Positions 25,122 through 33,646 of a stretch of 64,000 nt of DNA are shown in pieces. A program made the translations under genes and the position numbers. The notes below the pieces were generated by a model. It saw only the letters and a list, made by a program, of their open reading frames with translations, ran no database searches and was not told where the DNA came from. This DNA comes from Acidobacteriota bacterium (lineage in GTDB: Bacteria > Acidobacteriota > Aminicenantia > Aminicenantales > Saccharicenantaceae): assembly GCA_028749115.1 (NCBI GenBank), contig JAQURD010000001.1:1-64000 (forward strand). The letters run 5' to 3'. Position 1 is the first letter of the stretch, and every line of letters starts with the position of its first letter.

Positions 25122-26036
25122 ATGGAAAATCAAAAGCAAGTTTTCTGCTTTCCAAGAATTGGAAGATACACTCAGGTCTTTTGTGATTTACTGGAAAGTT
25201 TTGGCTTGACGGTCTTGCTGCCTCCACCCATCACCGAGCGGACAGTCAAGCTTGGTGTGCGGTATTCTGCTGACATGATGTGTTATCCCTTCAAGATAAC
25301 GCTGGGCAATTTTATCGAATCCATCGAGGCGGGAGCAAACAGCCTTATTATGTTCGATTCCAGAGGCAGGTGCCGGTTGAGGCACTACTGGGCGCTACAT
25401 GATTTGACGTTAAGGCGGCTTGGTTATAAGTTCCAGCTTTATCATGTCAACTTTGTCAACATCTTGAGACTTATTAAGACTTTTAACCCGCGCCTTTCCT
25501 ATGTAGCTATTTTAAAGAAGCTACATCAAGGCTGGATTGAGTTGAGAAAAGTCGAAGGAACGTGGCCAGCGCTTGATAAGAGGAATGTCAATATAGGTAT
25601 TGTCGGTGAAATTTTTACTTGCCTGGAGCCCGCCATCAATCTTGATATTGAAAAAAGGCTTAAAGAGCTGAATGTTAATGTTTTTAATACTGTTCGTATC
25701 TCAGATTTCATTAAGGCCTGCTTGCGGCTCGAGGGCAGCGAAAAAAGGGTTTATAAGAGGAAAGCGAAAAATTATTTAAATGGACAGTTGGGAGGACATG
25801 GCTTTGAGAATATTTATAACACCATGTATCTGGCTGACAGGGGAATTGACGGTCTGATTCATCTTCTCCCGTTGAGCTGCATGCCAGAGACAACGGTTGA
25901 ACCGATCCTGGACAAAATCTGCCTCGAGCATAGTATTCCACTTCTCCGACTGCCCATAGACGAGACAAAGAGTGAGATGAATTTCGAAACCCGTCTGGAA
26001 ACTTTTGTTGATTTAATAAAAAGGAGAAAAAAGTGA
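25122..26036 (+). CDS. DUF2229-type activase-associated protein (COG3580/3581-like)
   Basis: A 304-residue protein of the family usually found with, or fused to, the (R)-2-hydroxyacyl-CoA dehydratase activator. Seen: FCFPRIGRYTQVF at the start, TERTVKLGVRYSADMMCYPFKITLGNF with the conserved Cys, the RGRCRLRHYW iron-sulfur-type motif, and the C-terminal GFENIYNTMYLADRGIDGLIHLLPLSCMPETT, also with Cys. In the larger family these cysteines hold a [4Fe-4S] cluster that is the electron acceptor of the activator ATPase. It overlaps the BadF/HgdC gene by 4 bp (GTGA), so the pair is translationally coupled and works together. No dehydratase subunits are in the window; the final substrate is unknown. 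Confidence 0.85.
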   Translation: MENQKQVFCFPRIGRYTQVFCDLLESFGLTVLLPPPITERTVKLGVRYSADMMCYPFKITLGNFIESIEAGANSLIMFDSRGRCRLRHYWALHDLTLRRLGYKFQLYHVNFVNILRLIKTFNPRLSYVAILKKLHQGWIELRKVEGTWPALDKRNVNIGIVGEIFTCLEPAINLDIEKRLKELNVNVFNTVRISDFIKACLRLEGSEKRVYKRKAKNYLNGQLGGHGFENIYNTMYLADRGIDGLIHLLPLSCMPETTVEPILDKICLEHSIPLLRLPIDETKSEMNFETRLETFVDLIKRRKK

Positions 26037-27019
26037 AAGAAATCTTCCTGGGCATTGACGTCGGCAGTACTTCCATCAAATGTGTTTTGCTCGATGAAGA
26101 AGGTAGAATTATTAGCTCTGTCTATCTCAGAAATAAAGGCATAACTGAAAGCCTGGTCGAGGCCTTGGAAGGGCTGGCTAAGGGCATAAAAGCAGATACA
26201 GGAACAGGAGCGGGAAGAGGAATAAAAATAGCCGCCTGCGGGATTACAGGCAGCGGAAGAAATTTTGCCAGCCTGCTGGTTGGAGCCGATATCGTCAGGA
26301 CAGAAGTGCTGGCCCACACAGTAGCTGCGCTGTCTTTTTACCCTGAAGCGCGGACGATTTTTGAAATTGGTGGCGAGGATTGCAAGCTGATGATTGTTGA
26401 GGATGGCATTCTGGCGGATTTCAGCATGAATAGCATCTGTGCTGGTGGGACCGGTGCTATGATTGAGGCCATTGCTAACAGAATGGGCATACCGATTGAA
26501 GAGGTTGGCGAGATGGCATTAAAGAGCCGGAACCAGCTTGATTTGCCCGGGAAGTGCGGCATTTTCTGCCAATCAGCTGTCGTCAGTAAATTAAATACCG
26601 GAGCTGATAAGTGCGACATCCTGATGGGAGTCTGCCGGGCACTGATCAGAAATTATCTGACGATTTGTAAGAGTGGGAGATTGAAGCCTCCTTATATTTT
26701 CCAGGGGGCAACGGCACTAAATAAAGCCCTGGTCAGAGCGCTAGAGGAAGAAATTCAGCACGAGGTGATTGTGCCTTCGGAATGTGCTTTGATGGGAGCG
26801 ATAGGTATAGCCCAGATGGCTATGGAAGAGATGCCCGAAAAAACAAAATTTAAAGGGCTGGAAGCTGTGGTCAGGGCCAGATTTGATATCTCAAATTTCA
26901 GATGTCAGGATTGTGCCAACAGATGTGAAGTCATTCAGATTGTTCAGGATGGCCGACTGGCTGGCTCGATCGGCAGCCGCTGTCATAAATCATTCGGTGA
27001 CGTGATACTCTGTCCCTGA
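26033..27019 (+). CDS. BadF/BadG/HgdC-type activator ATPase (ASKHA fold)
   Basis: A 328-residue ATPase from a GTG start overlapping the upstream stop; AAGGAG precedes it. Phosphate-1 loop GIDVGSTSIKC (4-14), FEIGGEDCKLMIVE, the NSICAGGTGAMIE nucleotide loop and the cluster-binding CGIFCQSAVVSKLNTG identify the activator of 2-hydroxyglutaryl-CoA dehydratase and related reductases. It drives an electron to very low potential by ATP hydrolysis through a [4Fe-4S] cluster in the homodimer; extreme oxygen sensitivity fits an anaerobe. The C-terminal tail adds FRCQDCANRCEV, found in the longer COG1924 members. The last seven residues and stop (GDVILCP) are encoded by a copy of the dispersed 21-bp repeat, which seems to have replaced the native 3' end. 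Confidence 0.88.
   Translation: MKEIFLGIDVGSTSIKCVLLDEEGRIISSVYLRNKGITESLVEALEGLAKGIKADTGTGAGRGIKIAACGITGSGRNFASLLVGADIVRTEVLAHTVAALSFYPEARTIFEIGGEDCKLMIVEDGILADFSMNSICAGGTGAMIEAIANRMGIPIEEVGEMALKSRNQLDLPGKCGIFCQSAVVSKLNTGADKCDILMGVCRALIRNYLTICKSGRLKPPYIFQGATALNKALVRALEEEIQHEVIVPSECALMGAIGIAQMAMEEMPEKTKFKGLEAVVRARFDISNFRCQDCANRCEVIQIVQDGRLAGSIGSRCHKSFGDVILCP
26996..27016 (+). repeat. 21-bp dispersed repeat, copy 2
   Basis: Identical to the copy at 13729. It lies inside the end of the BadF/HgdC-type gene and supplies its final codons. Confidence 0.85.
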
Positions 27020-27152
27020 CGGGAAATCAATTCTCTTTTGTCTTACCATTTAAATTGCCTCTTCTAAGCAGGGCTTCGGCCGACACTTAAATTGTTGTTA
27101 AGACTGGCAAATTTATTCATGCTGCCAGGAATAAGCCTGGGTTAGAGTAACT

Positions 27153-27238
27153 AATTGACCATTGAGGGGGACAGAGTATCACGTCACCGTTTTTGAATTG
27201 ACCATTGAGGGGGACAGAGTATCACGTCACCGTTTTTG
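27153..27238 (-). repeat. Two perfect 43-bp tandem units carrying reverse copies 3 and 4 of the repeat
   Basis: The unit at 27153-27195 is repeated base for base at 27196-27238. Each begins AATTGACCATTGAG and ends CACCGTTTTTG, with the 21-bp repeat in reverse orientation at 27168-27188 and 27211-27231. With the copy at 26996 and the one at 28354 they form inverted pairs on both sides. Confidence 0.9.
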
Positions 27239-27314
27239 TGGCTAATTTTAGTAAAAACAAATACAATGTATGGCAGGGCAATAAACCAATAAAAAGGAGG
27301 CATGGAAAAAAACA

Positions 27315-28349
27315 ATGTGGAAAAAGATTATTGAGTTATCAGTTCTTAGTGCTTTTTTAGTTAGCTTACTTTCATTACCATCATCCGCCTTCGTTTTTGG
27401 CGTCAAGGGTGGTGTTAGTCTGGCAAGCTTTGGCCATGAAGGGCCTGCTCTTAGCGGCTTTTCTTTCAATAGTAGAACCAGGCTGAACGGAGGTATATAT
27501 TTTAGTTTTGAGCTATTCAAAGGCTTAGCTCTCCAGCCTGAAATCCTTTATGTTCAGAAAGGATTTCATTTTAAGTCCACAGAAAGTGAGGAAGCCTTCG
27601 ACTACAGTTATGATTATTTAGAGATTCCTGTTTTGCTTAAGCATTATTTTGGTGCTTCTGATGCCAAGATATCTCCTTATGTTTTTGCTGGTCCTTATTT
27701 TGGACTGAATACTCTTGCCAGGTATGAGAATACTTCTGATGAAACTAAATATGGCCTTGGAAGTAGTACTGAGGATTTTGAATATGGAATTAGTGCTGGA
27801 GCAGGTATTATGCTGAAAGCGGGCCCGGGAGAAATTCAAATTGACGGACGTTATGATGCTGGCTTGAATAAACTGGCTAAAAAAGCTGGAGAACCTGGAT
27901 ATGGCCGGACCAGAACCTGGCTGATAACCATAGGCTATTCATTCAGCCCAGGAAAGAATAATAAATCTCAGACTTTTCCTCAATCTGTCAATACCGCTAC
28001 CAGGCCAACTGTCAAGAGTGAACCAGTTCCTGGAGCTGAAATAACTATTGAGCAGCTGGAACCGGTGGTTATAAAATCTTCAGGCAAAACCAATGCCAAG
28101 ACTGATGAAAAAGGCGGATTTTCGGTGATTATTCCTGCTGATGTGTTTAATAAGCTGGGTAGTGAATTTAAGTTGCTTTTTACTATTAAGCCTTTACAAC
28201 CAGCAAAATACCCTGTTGAGACTAATCAAGTTAAAGTTACTCTCAAAAAAGAAGCCGGCCCGAAATATGACTTTATTGTCACCTGGGAAAAGCTCACGGT
28301 TAAGGCAAACAAAGGCTGCTTTGCTGTTAATCCCAAAGCCCAGCAATAA
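27315..28349 (+). CDS. Outer-membrane beta-barrel protein with C-terminal carboxypeptidase-regulatory-like domain
   Basis: A 344-residue protein with a signal peptide (ELSVLSAFLVSLLSLPSSAFV). Residues of about 27-215 follow the eight-strand barrel pattern of the OMP_b-brl_2 family: FGVKGGVSLA, GIYFSFELFKGLALQPEILYVQKGF, YLEIPVLLKHYF, PYVFAGPYFG, YGISAGAGIML and TWLITIGYSF, with aromatic strand ends. A Ser/Pro-rich linker follows, then a beta-sandwich (about 235-320; PGAEITIEQLEP, GKTNAKTDEKGGFSVII) of the carboxypeptidase-regulatory type. GGAGG (27296-27300) is 14 nt from the ATG, an unusually long spacing. The gene is bracketed by inverted copies of the 21-bp repeat. Confidence 0.82.
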   Translation: MWKKIIELSVLSAFLVSLLSLPSSAFVFGVKGGVSLASFGHEGPALSGFSFNSRTRLNGGIYFSFELFKGLALQPEILYVQKGFHFKSTESEEAFDYSYDYLEIPVLLKHYFGASDAKISPYVFAGPYFGLNTLARYENTSDETKYGLGSSTEDFEYGISAGAGIMLKAGPGEIQIDGRYDAGLNKLAKKAGEPGYGRTRTWLITIGYSFSPGKNNKSQTFPQSVNTATRPTVKSEPVPGAEITIEQLEPVVIKSSGKTNAKTDEKGGFSVIIPADVFNKLGSEFKLLFTIKPLQPAKYPVETNQVKVTLKKEAGPKYDFIVTWEKLTVKANKGCFAVNPKAQQ

Positions 28350-28865
28350 TCAAGGTGACGTGATACTCTGTCCCCAAATAAAAGCGGTCAGGTATAATCT
28401 TAGTTTTTCAGAAGACTCTCAAGATAAAGATAAGGGAAAAAAACCAGCGGCCAGGGTAAGCCGACTTTAGCCTCGTTAGCTTGGCATTGATTTTTATTCG
28501 AACTGTAGCCCCAGGCGAACCACATAACGATATTTATCACCGGGATGGGAGAAAAAAAAAGTGTTAGCATCCAATCACCAGAACCGACTCTGTGACCAGC
28601 GAAGAGTGTTCTTTAGTATGGATCAATCCCTGCTTGATTTCTATTTCTTCTCACTTCTTCTTGGTAAAATCTTATTTGATTCTGGTTTACAGGTATTTAG
28701 TGCCTGTCTTCAGGCTATTTAGTTTTATAAGGTTAACTCTGTCTCAACTTCTGGTTTTTGTTAGACACCGTACGTAATTCTCCATGCAGGCAAGCAATAT
28801 CTATGATTTATGTCACCACGGTTGAAAATAGCTAAACGATGACTTAATATAGCCTGAGGTAGACT
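28350..28865. other. Intergenic region with one repeat copy
   Basis: Repeat copy 5 lies at 28354-28374, directly after the barrel-gene stop. The frames 28141-28470 and 28592-28777 are read through repeat or AT-rich sequence and look spurious. A TAATAT at about 28847 may be the -10 of the dehydrogenase gene. Confidence 0.45.
28354..28374 (+). repeat. 21-bp dispersed repeat, copy 5
   Basis: Identical to the copy at 13729 with one more C after it. It starts 5 bp after the stop codon of the barrel gene and is inverted relative to the copies upstream of that gene. Confidence 0.85.
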
Positions 28866-29825
28866 ATGGATATCTATTTTTATGAGGCTTTCGAGGAAGA
28901 AGCAAGGTTAATCATAGATCTTCTCCAGGGGAAACTGCTGTTTGACCTGACAGACAAGACTATTCAGGAAAGCGGTGATAAAATCCCACCGGCCAGGCTG
29001 ATCAGCATCAGGACGCAATCGTCAATTCCGGCCGAGTGGCAGGATAAACTTGATGGGGTTCTGAGCCGGACGACCGGCTTTGATCATCTTAAAGCTTATA
29101 AAAAAGCCATAAAATCTCCGGTTGCCCTGGGCTACCTTGAGGAATATGCTACCCGGGCTGTAGCCGAGCAAGCCATTCTTCTTATGCTATCGTTGTTAAG
29201 GCGCTTGCCTCAACAAATCCGGCAGTTCAAACACTTTCAGCGTGACGGTTTGACGGGCCTGGAAGCTCAGGGCAAAAATCTGCTGGTCGTTGGTGTTGGC
29301 CGGATTGGTGGAGAAATAGTTAGAATCGGACATGGACTCAAAATGAACGTCAGGGGAGTGGACATTGTTAATCGTCATGATTTTGTTTCCTATGTGCAGC
29401 GCGATGAAGGTCTGGCCTGGGCTGATATTATTATCTGTGCTATGAACCTCACTGATGAGAACGTCAATTATTTTTCTTATGACCTGCTTAAAAAAGCCAG
29501 GCCCGGCGTCATCTTCATCAACGTGGCCCGTGGTGAGCACGCCCCTCTTTTTGATCTTTTCCGTCTTGTCCAGGAGGGGCATCTCGGCGGCCTGGCCCTT
29601 GATGTTTTTGAAGATGAGCCATCTGTTGCCACTGCCCTTCGCACTGATAAAACCGGGGAATCAGAAAAGGCGAGAGTAATAGTCGATTTGCTGTCCTATC
29701 CTAATGTCATTCTCACCCCTCATAATGCTTTTAACACTGCCCAAGCCCTCCAGCGCAAAGTCCAGTTCAGCCTGGATGAGATTTTTTATTTCCTGGAGCA
29801 CCACCAATTTCATTGCCAGGTTTAA
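28866..29825 (+). CDS. D-isomer-specific 2-hydroxyacid dehydrogenase
   Basis: A 319-residue NAD-dependent oxidoreductase. The Rossmann motif is VGVGRIGGEIVRIG (about 139-152) with D in RGVDIV as NAD-type selector. Catalytic residues in order are R of NVARGEHAP (about 223), E of DVFEDEP (about 248) and H of LTPHNAFNT (about 288). The family interconverts 2-oxo acids and D-2-hydroxyacids (D-lactate, glycerate, phosphoglycerate). The N-terminal substrate domain is short and divergent, so the substrate is uncertain. A weak ribosome site (TGAGGTAG) precedes the ATG. Confidence 0.9.
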   Translation: MDIYFYEAFEEEARLIIDLLQGKLLFDLTDKTIQESGDKIPPARLISIRTQSSIPAEWQDKLDGVLSRTTGFDHLKAYKKAIKSPVALGYLEEYATRAVAEQAILLMLSLLRRLPQQIRQFKHFQRDGLTGLEAQGKNLLVVGVGRIGGEIVRIGHGLKMNVRGVDIVNRHDFVSYVQRDEGLAWADIIICAMNLTDENVNYFSYDLLKKARPGVIFINVARGEHAPLFDLFRLVQEGHLGGLALDVFEDEPSVATALRTDKTGESEKARVIVDLLSYPNVILTPHNAFNTAQALQRKVQFSLDEIFYFLEHHQFHCQV

Positions 29826-30235
29826 CTGGCGGACATATCTTATTGCTTAGAACATTAAGACATACTGTTAACCCGCGCGCTTACTAATATTTTAAAGCTC
29901 GGATTTTCTTCCAAATCCCTTATAGCTCTTTAAGGATTAAAATCTTATTCAAAATAAGCAGGTCAGATAAGAACTTGGTTAAGATGACCTTCTTATATTT
30001 TTAGGATTCAAGGCAGACAACCCTTTTTTATTTCGCACAAACCACTGTCTATCTCTTTTGGTGTCAGGTTCTTATTCAAAAAAAGCGCACAAAATAAAAG
30101 CTTGATTATAAAAGCTTGATTATAACCACATTCTGCCGTTTTAAATTAAACATTAAGGGCAGGCACATTAGCCTTCCCGCCCTTTAGGCTCTAATCCTTG
30201 AGATCAGGCCCGGCTTGTATATTACTCCAGCCTTA
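29826..30235. other. Convergent intergenic region
   Basis: A 6-bp inverted repeat (AAGGGC 30155-30160 / GCCCTT 30179-30184, with inner GG/CC pairing) may terminate one or both convergent genes but lacks a clear T-run. GGTGTCAGGTTCTTATTC at about 30060-30077 resembles another REP-type sequence; only one copy was seen. The frame 30215-30559 is antisense to the protease and rejected. Confidence 0.4.
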
Positions 30236-31759
30236 TTATTTAGTTACAATCTTGAGCAGTGTGCCGGCCGGAACCTTATCTGTAAGTTCCATGGCATTCA
30301 TCACGGCAATCTGTTTCTGTTTGTCTTGATTGTAACCGTAAGGCTTAAGGAGATTGGACAGGCTATCAGCTCTGGCGGCTTTGATAATTTTAATTCTCTC
30401 TGGCTTAACATTTATTTTAGCCTGGTCAGACAGCAGTTTAAAACCATTCAGCGTATCAGACATAATTTCAGAATAAGTGATAAATTTGCTGTCTCCAGTA
30501 TAACCCAGGAACATCATCACCCGGTCGTCTTTCTTGATAAAATTAGCCAGGCCGGCTAAATTGCCTTCGTCTGTTTTTAGTGTGAATTTCAATCTCCTGG
30601 TTTCAAAGCCGTTCAAAGTTTTAAGTTCGGAGCTCAAGACAGTCGCTTTATTATTCTGGACAAAAGCCTGAGCTGCTTCCTCCGTGGTTTTTTCAGAAGC
30701 CAGAGTCAGCATGATGGCGGCATCCTCTTTAGGCGAAATGATCTGAACCTGCGAAGCAGTATTATTGACCTTCCAGCCAGCAGGAACCGGGAACTGAAAT
30801 TTGAGCCCGGGGTGATAAAAAACCTGACTTTCCACATAGCCCTGCCTGGGGTCATCTCCAAAAACCAGACCGTCCAGCTTTCTCAAGTAGTCATCGCGGC
30901 TGACAGCCAGGCCGGCTCCTGGATTAGCCGCTTTCCAATCAGCCGCGGCCTTTCTTACGGCTTCGACTCTGTTCGGCGGATCAGGGTGAGTCGACAGCCA
31001 GGTGGGCAACCCATCTTTGCCAGAGGAGGGATTGAGCCTTTCCAGAGTTACAAACATATTGGCCATGTGGCTGGCTTCATACCCGGCCCGGGAAGCATAG
31101 AGCACACCGAGGTCGTCAGCCTGCCTTTCATGCTCCCGGCTGAAACTAAGAAAGAGAACATTCAGGCCCGCTTCGGCCAGCCCGGCAAATTTCTGGAAGG
31201 TTCTGGACAGAGCCGAACCAAGAGCCAGGCCAAGTTGGGCTGCCTGGGCCCTGGTATAAAGCTGAGCACTATGCCGGGCAGTCACATGCCCCACTTCGTG
31301 TCCCATAGTTCCAGACAGCTCAGCTTCATCGTTGAGATAAGCCAGAATCCCTCTCGTTACATAAACATATCCGCCAGGAACAGCAAAAGCATTGACCACA
31401 GGGCTGTCCATGATTTTAAAGGTGAAGGGCAGGTCAGGTTGATGACTGACTGAGACTAATTTCTTGCCGACCCCCGAAATATACTGGTTCAGGGTCTCAT
31501 CCTGATAAACTCCATAGGTACCGATGATTTCTTTATCGGTTTGCTGTCCGAGGGCCAATTCATCCGACCGGCTGAGAAGCATAAACTCTTTTTTCTGAGT
31601 AACTGGATTGACGGCGCAGGCCAGGCTGGCAATTATTAAGGCCATGGTCAAGAAGTAAAAGACTAATGGTGGCCATCCTGATTTTAGCTTAATCTTTTTG
31701 CTGCCGGCCAGAACCCATCCACTCAAATACAAAAAACCTTTTTTCTGTTGCTTTTTCAT
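30236..31759 (-). CDS. M48-family metalloprotease lipoprotein (BepA/YfgC-like)
   Basis: Start set at 31759 (MKKQQKKGF...): GGAGG lies just upstream, whereas the longer frame from 31792 begins inside a TGGTATAAT promoter. About 507 residues. A hydrophobic N-terminus ends in a lipobox-like SLAC, so the enzyme is probably a lipoprotein on the periplasmic side. The zinc site is MGHEVGHVTARHSA (HExxH), with the third ligand Glu in FSREHERQADDLG. NAFAVPGGYVYVTRG is the usual strand before the helix. The C-terminal 200 residues include a PsbP/DcrB-like sheet (LKFQFPVPAGWKV) and end with a LysM-like or LPXTG-free tail. The family degrades misassembled outer-membrane proteins. Confidence 0.9.
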   Translation of the reverse strand: MKKQQKKGFLYLSGWVLAGSKKIKLKSGWPPLVFYFLTMALIIASLACAVNPVTQKKEFMLLSRSDELALGQQTDKEIIGTYGVYQDETLNQYISGVGKKLVSVSHQPDLPFTFKIMDSPVVNAFAVPGGYVYVTRGILAYLNDEAELSGTMGHEVGHVTARHSAQLYTRAQAAQLGLALGSALSRTFQKFAGLAEAGLNVLFLSFSREHERQADDLGVLYASRAGYEASHMANMFVTLERLNPSSGKDGLPTWLSTHPDPPNRVEAVRKAAADWKAANPGAGLAVSRDDYLRKLDGLVFGDDPRQGYVESQVFYHPGLKFQFPVPAGWKVNNTASQVQIISPKEDAAIMLTLASEKTTEEAAQAFVQNNKATVLSSELKTLNGFETRRLKFTLKTDEGNLAGLANFIKKDDRVMMFLGYTGDSKFITYSEIMSDTLNGFKLLSDQAKINVKPERIKIIKAARADSLSNLLKPYGYNQDKQKQIAVMNAMELTDKVPAGTLLKIVTK

Positions 31760-31792
31760 CTGCCCTCCATTCTCATTTTTGCTACCGTTCAT

Positions 31793-31801
31793 ATTATACC
31801 A
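31793..31801 (-). promoter_or_regulatory. Extended -10 promoter of the M48 gene
   Basis: TGGTATAAT read on the reverse strand (extended -10, TATAAT at 31798-31793) immediately before the ATG at 31792. Transcription would start inside the first codons of that frame, which supports the downstream start at 31759. Confidence 0.6.
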
Positions 31802-32020
31802 ATAAAATCAGGCAAATGATAAAACAGGCTTTTATTTGTCATCCAAATATTTATTTTGCCTAGATTGTTTATATTTTTTTCCATCGTGTCAGCGGCTACG
31901 CCAAAGCTAAGTTATATTTCTTTGCCTGGGCTGGATCGGGTTGAATCATCAGCAAAATTAGTTATCTAATTAATTAGTTTGTTATCCAATTGGATAATAG
32001 CCTGAAGTTAAAAAATAAAA

Positions 32021-32830
32021 TTAGGAAGATGGCTTGGTGGAGTTGCTGCTGATCATCTTCACAGCCAGGCAATCATAAGCCAGTCGCCCTTTCTGATAGG
32101 CCACGGTTGAACGCCGCAGAAGGCGCCAGCCTCCATTCTGATAGATGCCCTCGCTCTCGAGTTTCTCCGCCAGGTTGGGTGCTCCTTCCAGGTTTTCAGT
32201 TAGAAAAGGATTTTGTGACAGGATAAGCGGCTTCATATCCGGAGCGGTGATAACAGTCACTGGTTCAATGATTAAATTGTTCAGCTCAGGCAAGGGCTGA
32301 ATGGCCACCACCGGCTTGGTCTGGAGGCTGATCATTCTGGCTCTGGCATCCGGGGCAACTGAACTCTTGGTAGTCTCGATCATGTCCAGCAGGTAAAGTC
32401 TAACATCATCCAGGTTTTTTGCTTGATAGATTCGACCAACATCATGGTAGGTGGTCAGTGCTTTAGCCAGAATAGAAATTTCTTTTAGATAATGACTGCG
32501 CTGGTTATCAGGGACGACATGCATGACAATGATGGAGACCGGCCTTTTATCCGGTGCACCATAATCAATGCCGGCTGGACTCCAGCCAATGACGCATTTC
32601 AAGTCCTCTTCATAGCGCATACGCGCATGCGGGCAAGCCCAGCCCTGGCCGAGACCCGTATTGGCTATTTCTTCCCGCTTTAGCACCAGACCGACCACAT
32701 CAGTTCCAGCCGGCGTTTCCGGAAAAGCTTCAATGATATGGGCTAAAAACTGCAGTGCATGCGTCTTGTCGTTTTCTGGAAGCTCAAAGAGCCGGCCTTC
32801 CTGTAGAGCATCGAGTAAAGTATCCATCAT
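32021..32830 (-). CDS. PTS EIIA-like (fructose/mannitol type) domain protein
   Basis: A 269-residue cytoplasmic protein. Residues of about 5-155 show the EIIA-2 fold: LPENDKTHALQFLAHII, VVGLVLKREEIANTGLGQGWACPHARM with the phospho-acceptor-type His (about 68), and VHVVPDNQRSHYLKEISILAKAL. The C-terminal 110 residues are not recognised. No EIIB/EIIC permease is nearby. The ATG overlaps the last codon of the mgtA-type relic by ATGA, with GGAGG 4-8 nt upstream, so it was co-translated with the magnesium pump and more likely regulates ion transport than sugar uptake. It appears intact although the pump is broken. Confidence 0.82.
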   Translation of the reverse strand: MMDTLLDALQEGRLFELPENDKTHALQFLAHIIEAFPETPAGTDVVGLVLKREEIANTGLGQGWACPHARMRYEEDLKCVIGWSPAGIDYGAPDKRPVSIIVMHVVPDNQRSHYLKEISILAKALTTYHDVGRIYQAKNLDDVRLYLLDMIETTKSSVAPDARARMISLQTKPVVAIQPLPELNNLIIEPVTVITAPDMKPLILSQNPFLTENLEGAPNLAEKLESEGIYQNGGWRLLRRSTVAYQKGRLAYDCLAVKMISSNSTKPSS

Positions 32831-33646
32831 ACACCTCCAAACTTTTTAAAGAACCAGCCTTTTACCTGATGAGCCAGAACAGAATAAGTGAGAAGGAAAC
32901 TGGCAATCCACAGCCAGTAAGTAGCTGGCAGTGGCACCAGGCCGAGCACCGGGGCTAAAGCCGAATAGGGAAGCCAGGCGCCAATTAGCATGATAACCAG
33001 CGTGGTCAATAATAGCTGAGATGAAGGCCGGCTTTGAATAAAGGGTATTTTTCTTGTCCGGATGATGTGAACAATCAGAGTCTGGGTAAGAAGAGATTCC
33101 ACAAACCAGCCAGTTTGAAACAGCTTGACCAGAAATTCCTTCTGGCTGGCAGCCACGGCCGGGTCAAGTCTCAATTCCATTCCTTAAAACCAGAGTTCTT
33201 GACTTAACCCTTTTGCCCAGTGCTTCCACTGCCTGAAATGATCTATGATCAAGAACATAGGAGAGGCCAATACTCAGCAGGACCATCAGGCTGACGACAA
33301 TGGTTGATTTAGATTCACCGATTATGGCTGAGATAATAGCAATAGCCAGAAGTTGAATGACCAAGGGGCTTTTAAGGCGGCGACCGATATCAGCCCAGAA
33401 ACTCAATCTCTTTTTGCTGGTGAGTCCATTTGGTCCATACTCATTCAGCCGTTCTTCGGCTTCATCAGAGGAAAGGCCTTTAAGTGAGGTTTCAAGCTGG
33501 GCAAATGTCAGGGGAAGAGGCTGGCTGCAGAGTTCAATGAGCCGCTGCTCAGACTGGCTGATATCTCTAAGAAGCTGAGCCTTTTTCCCGGACTTGGCCT
33601 GGCTGTTCAGCAATCTAGGCCATATCCCTTTCTTGTTGGGTGACAT
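32827..33646 (-). pseudogene. mgtA: mgtA/mgtB-type magnesium P-type ATPase with large internal deletion
   Basis: The 5' part (33646-33164) encodes an N-terminal cytoplasmic domain, TM1-2 and the start of the actuator domain of a type IIIB Mg ATPase: LSSDEAEERLNEYGPNGL, RLKSPLVIQLLAIAIISAI, then LDHRSFQAVEALGKRV. The 3' part (33180-32827), in another frame, encodes the end: LFQTGWFVESLLTQTLIVHIIRTRKIPF, then LLLTTLVIMLIGAWLPYS and GLVPLPATYWLW, i.e. the last membrane helices. Everything between, including the DKTGTLT phosphorylation site, nucleotide domain and TM3-8 (roughly 600 residues), is missing. It therefore cannot pump. Start at 33646 is supported by GGAGG 9 nt upstream and by overlap with a leader frame. 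Confidence 0.85.

Noticed and set aside
27153-27238. CRISPR-like direct repeats
   Set aside because: Only two units directly abutting, no spacers and no cas genes; they are tandem copies of the dispersed element.
28592-28777. 61-codon forward frame
   Set aside because: AT-rich, no ribosome site, hydrophobic random-looking translation.
30812-31453. 213-codon forward frame
   Set aside because: Fully antisense to the well-supported M48 protease; a shadow.
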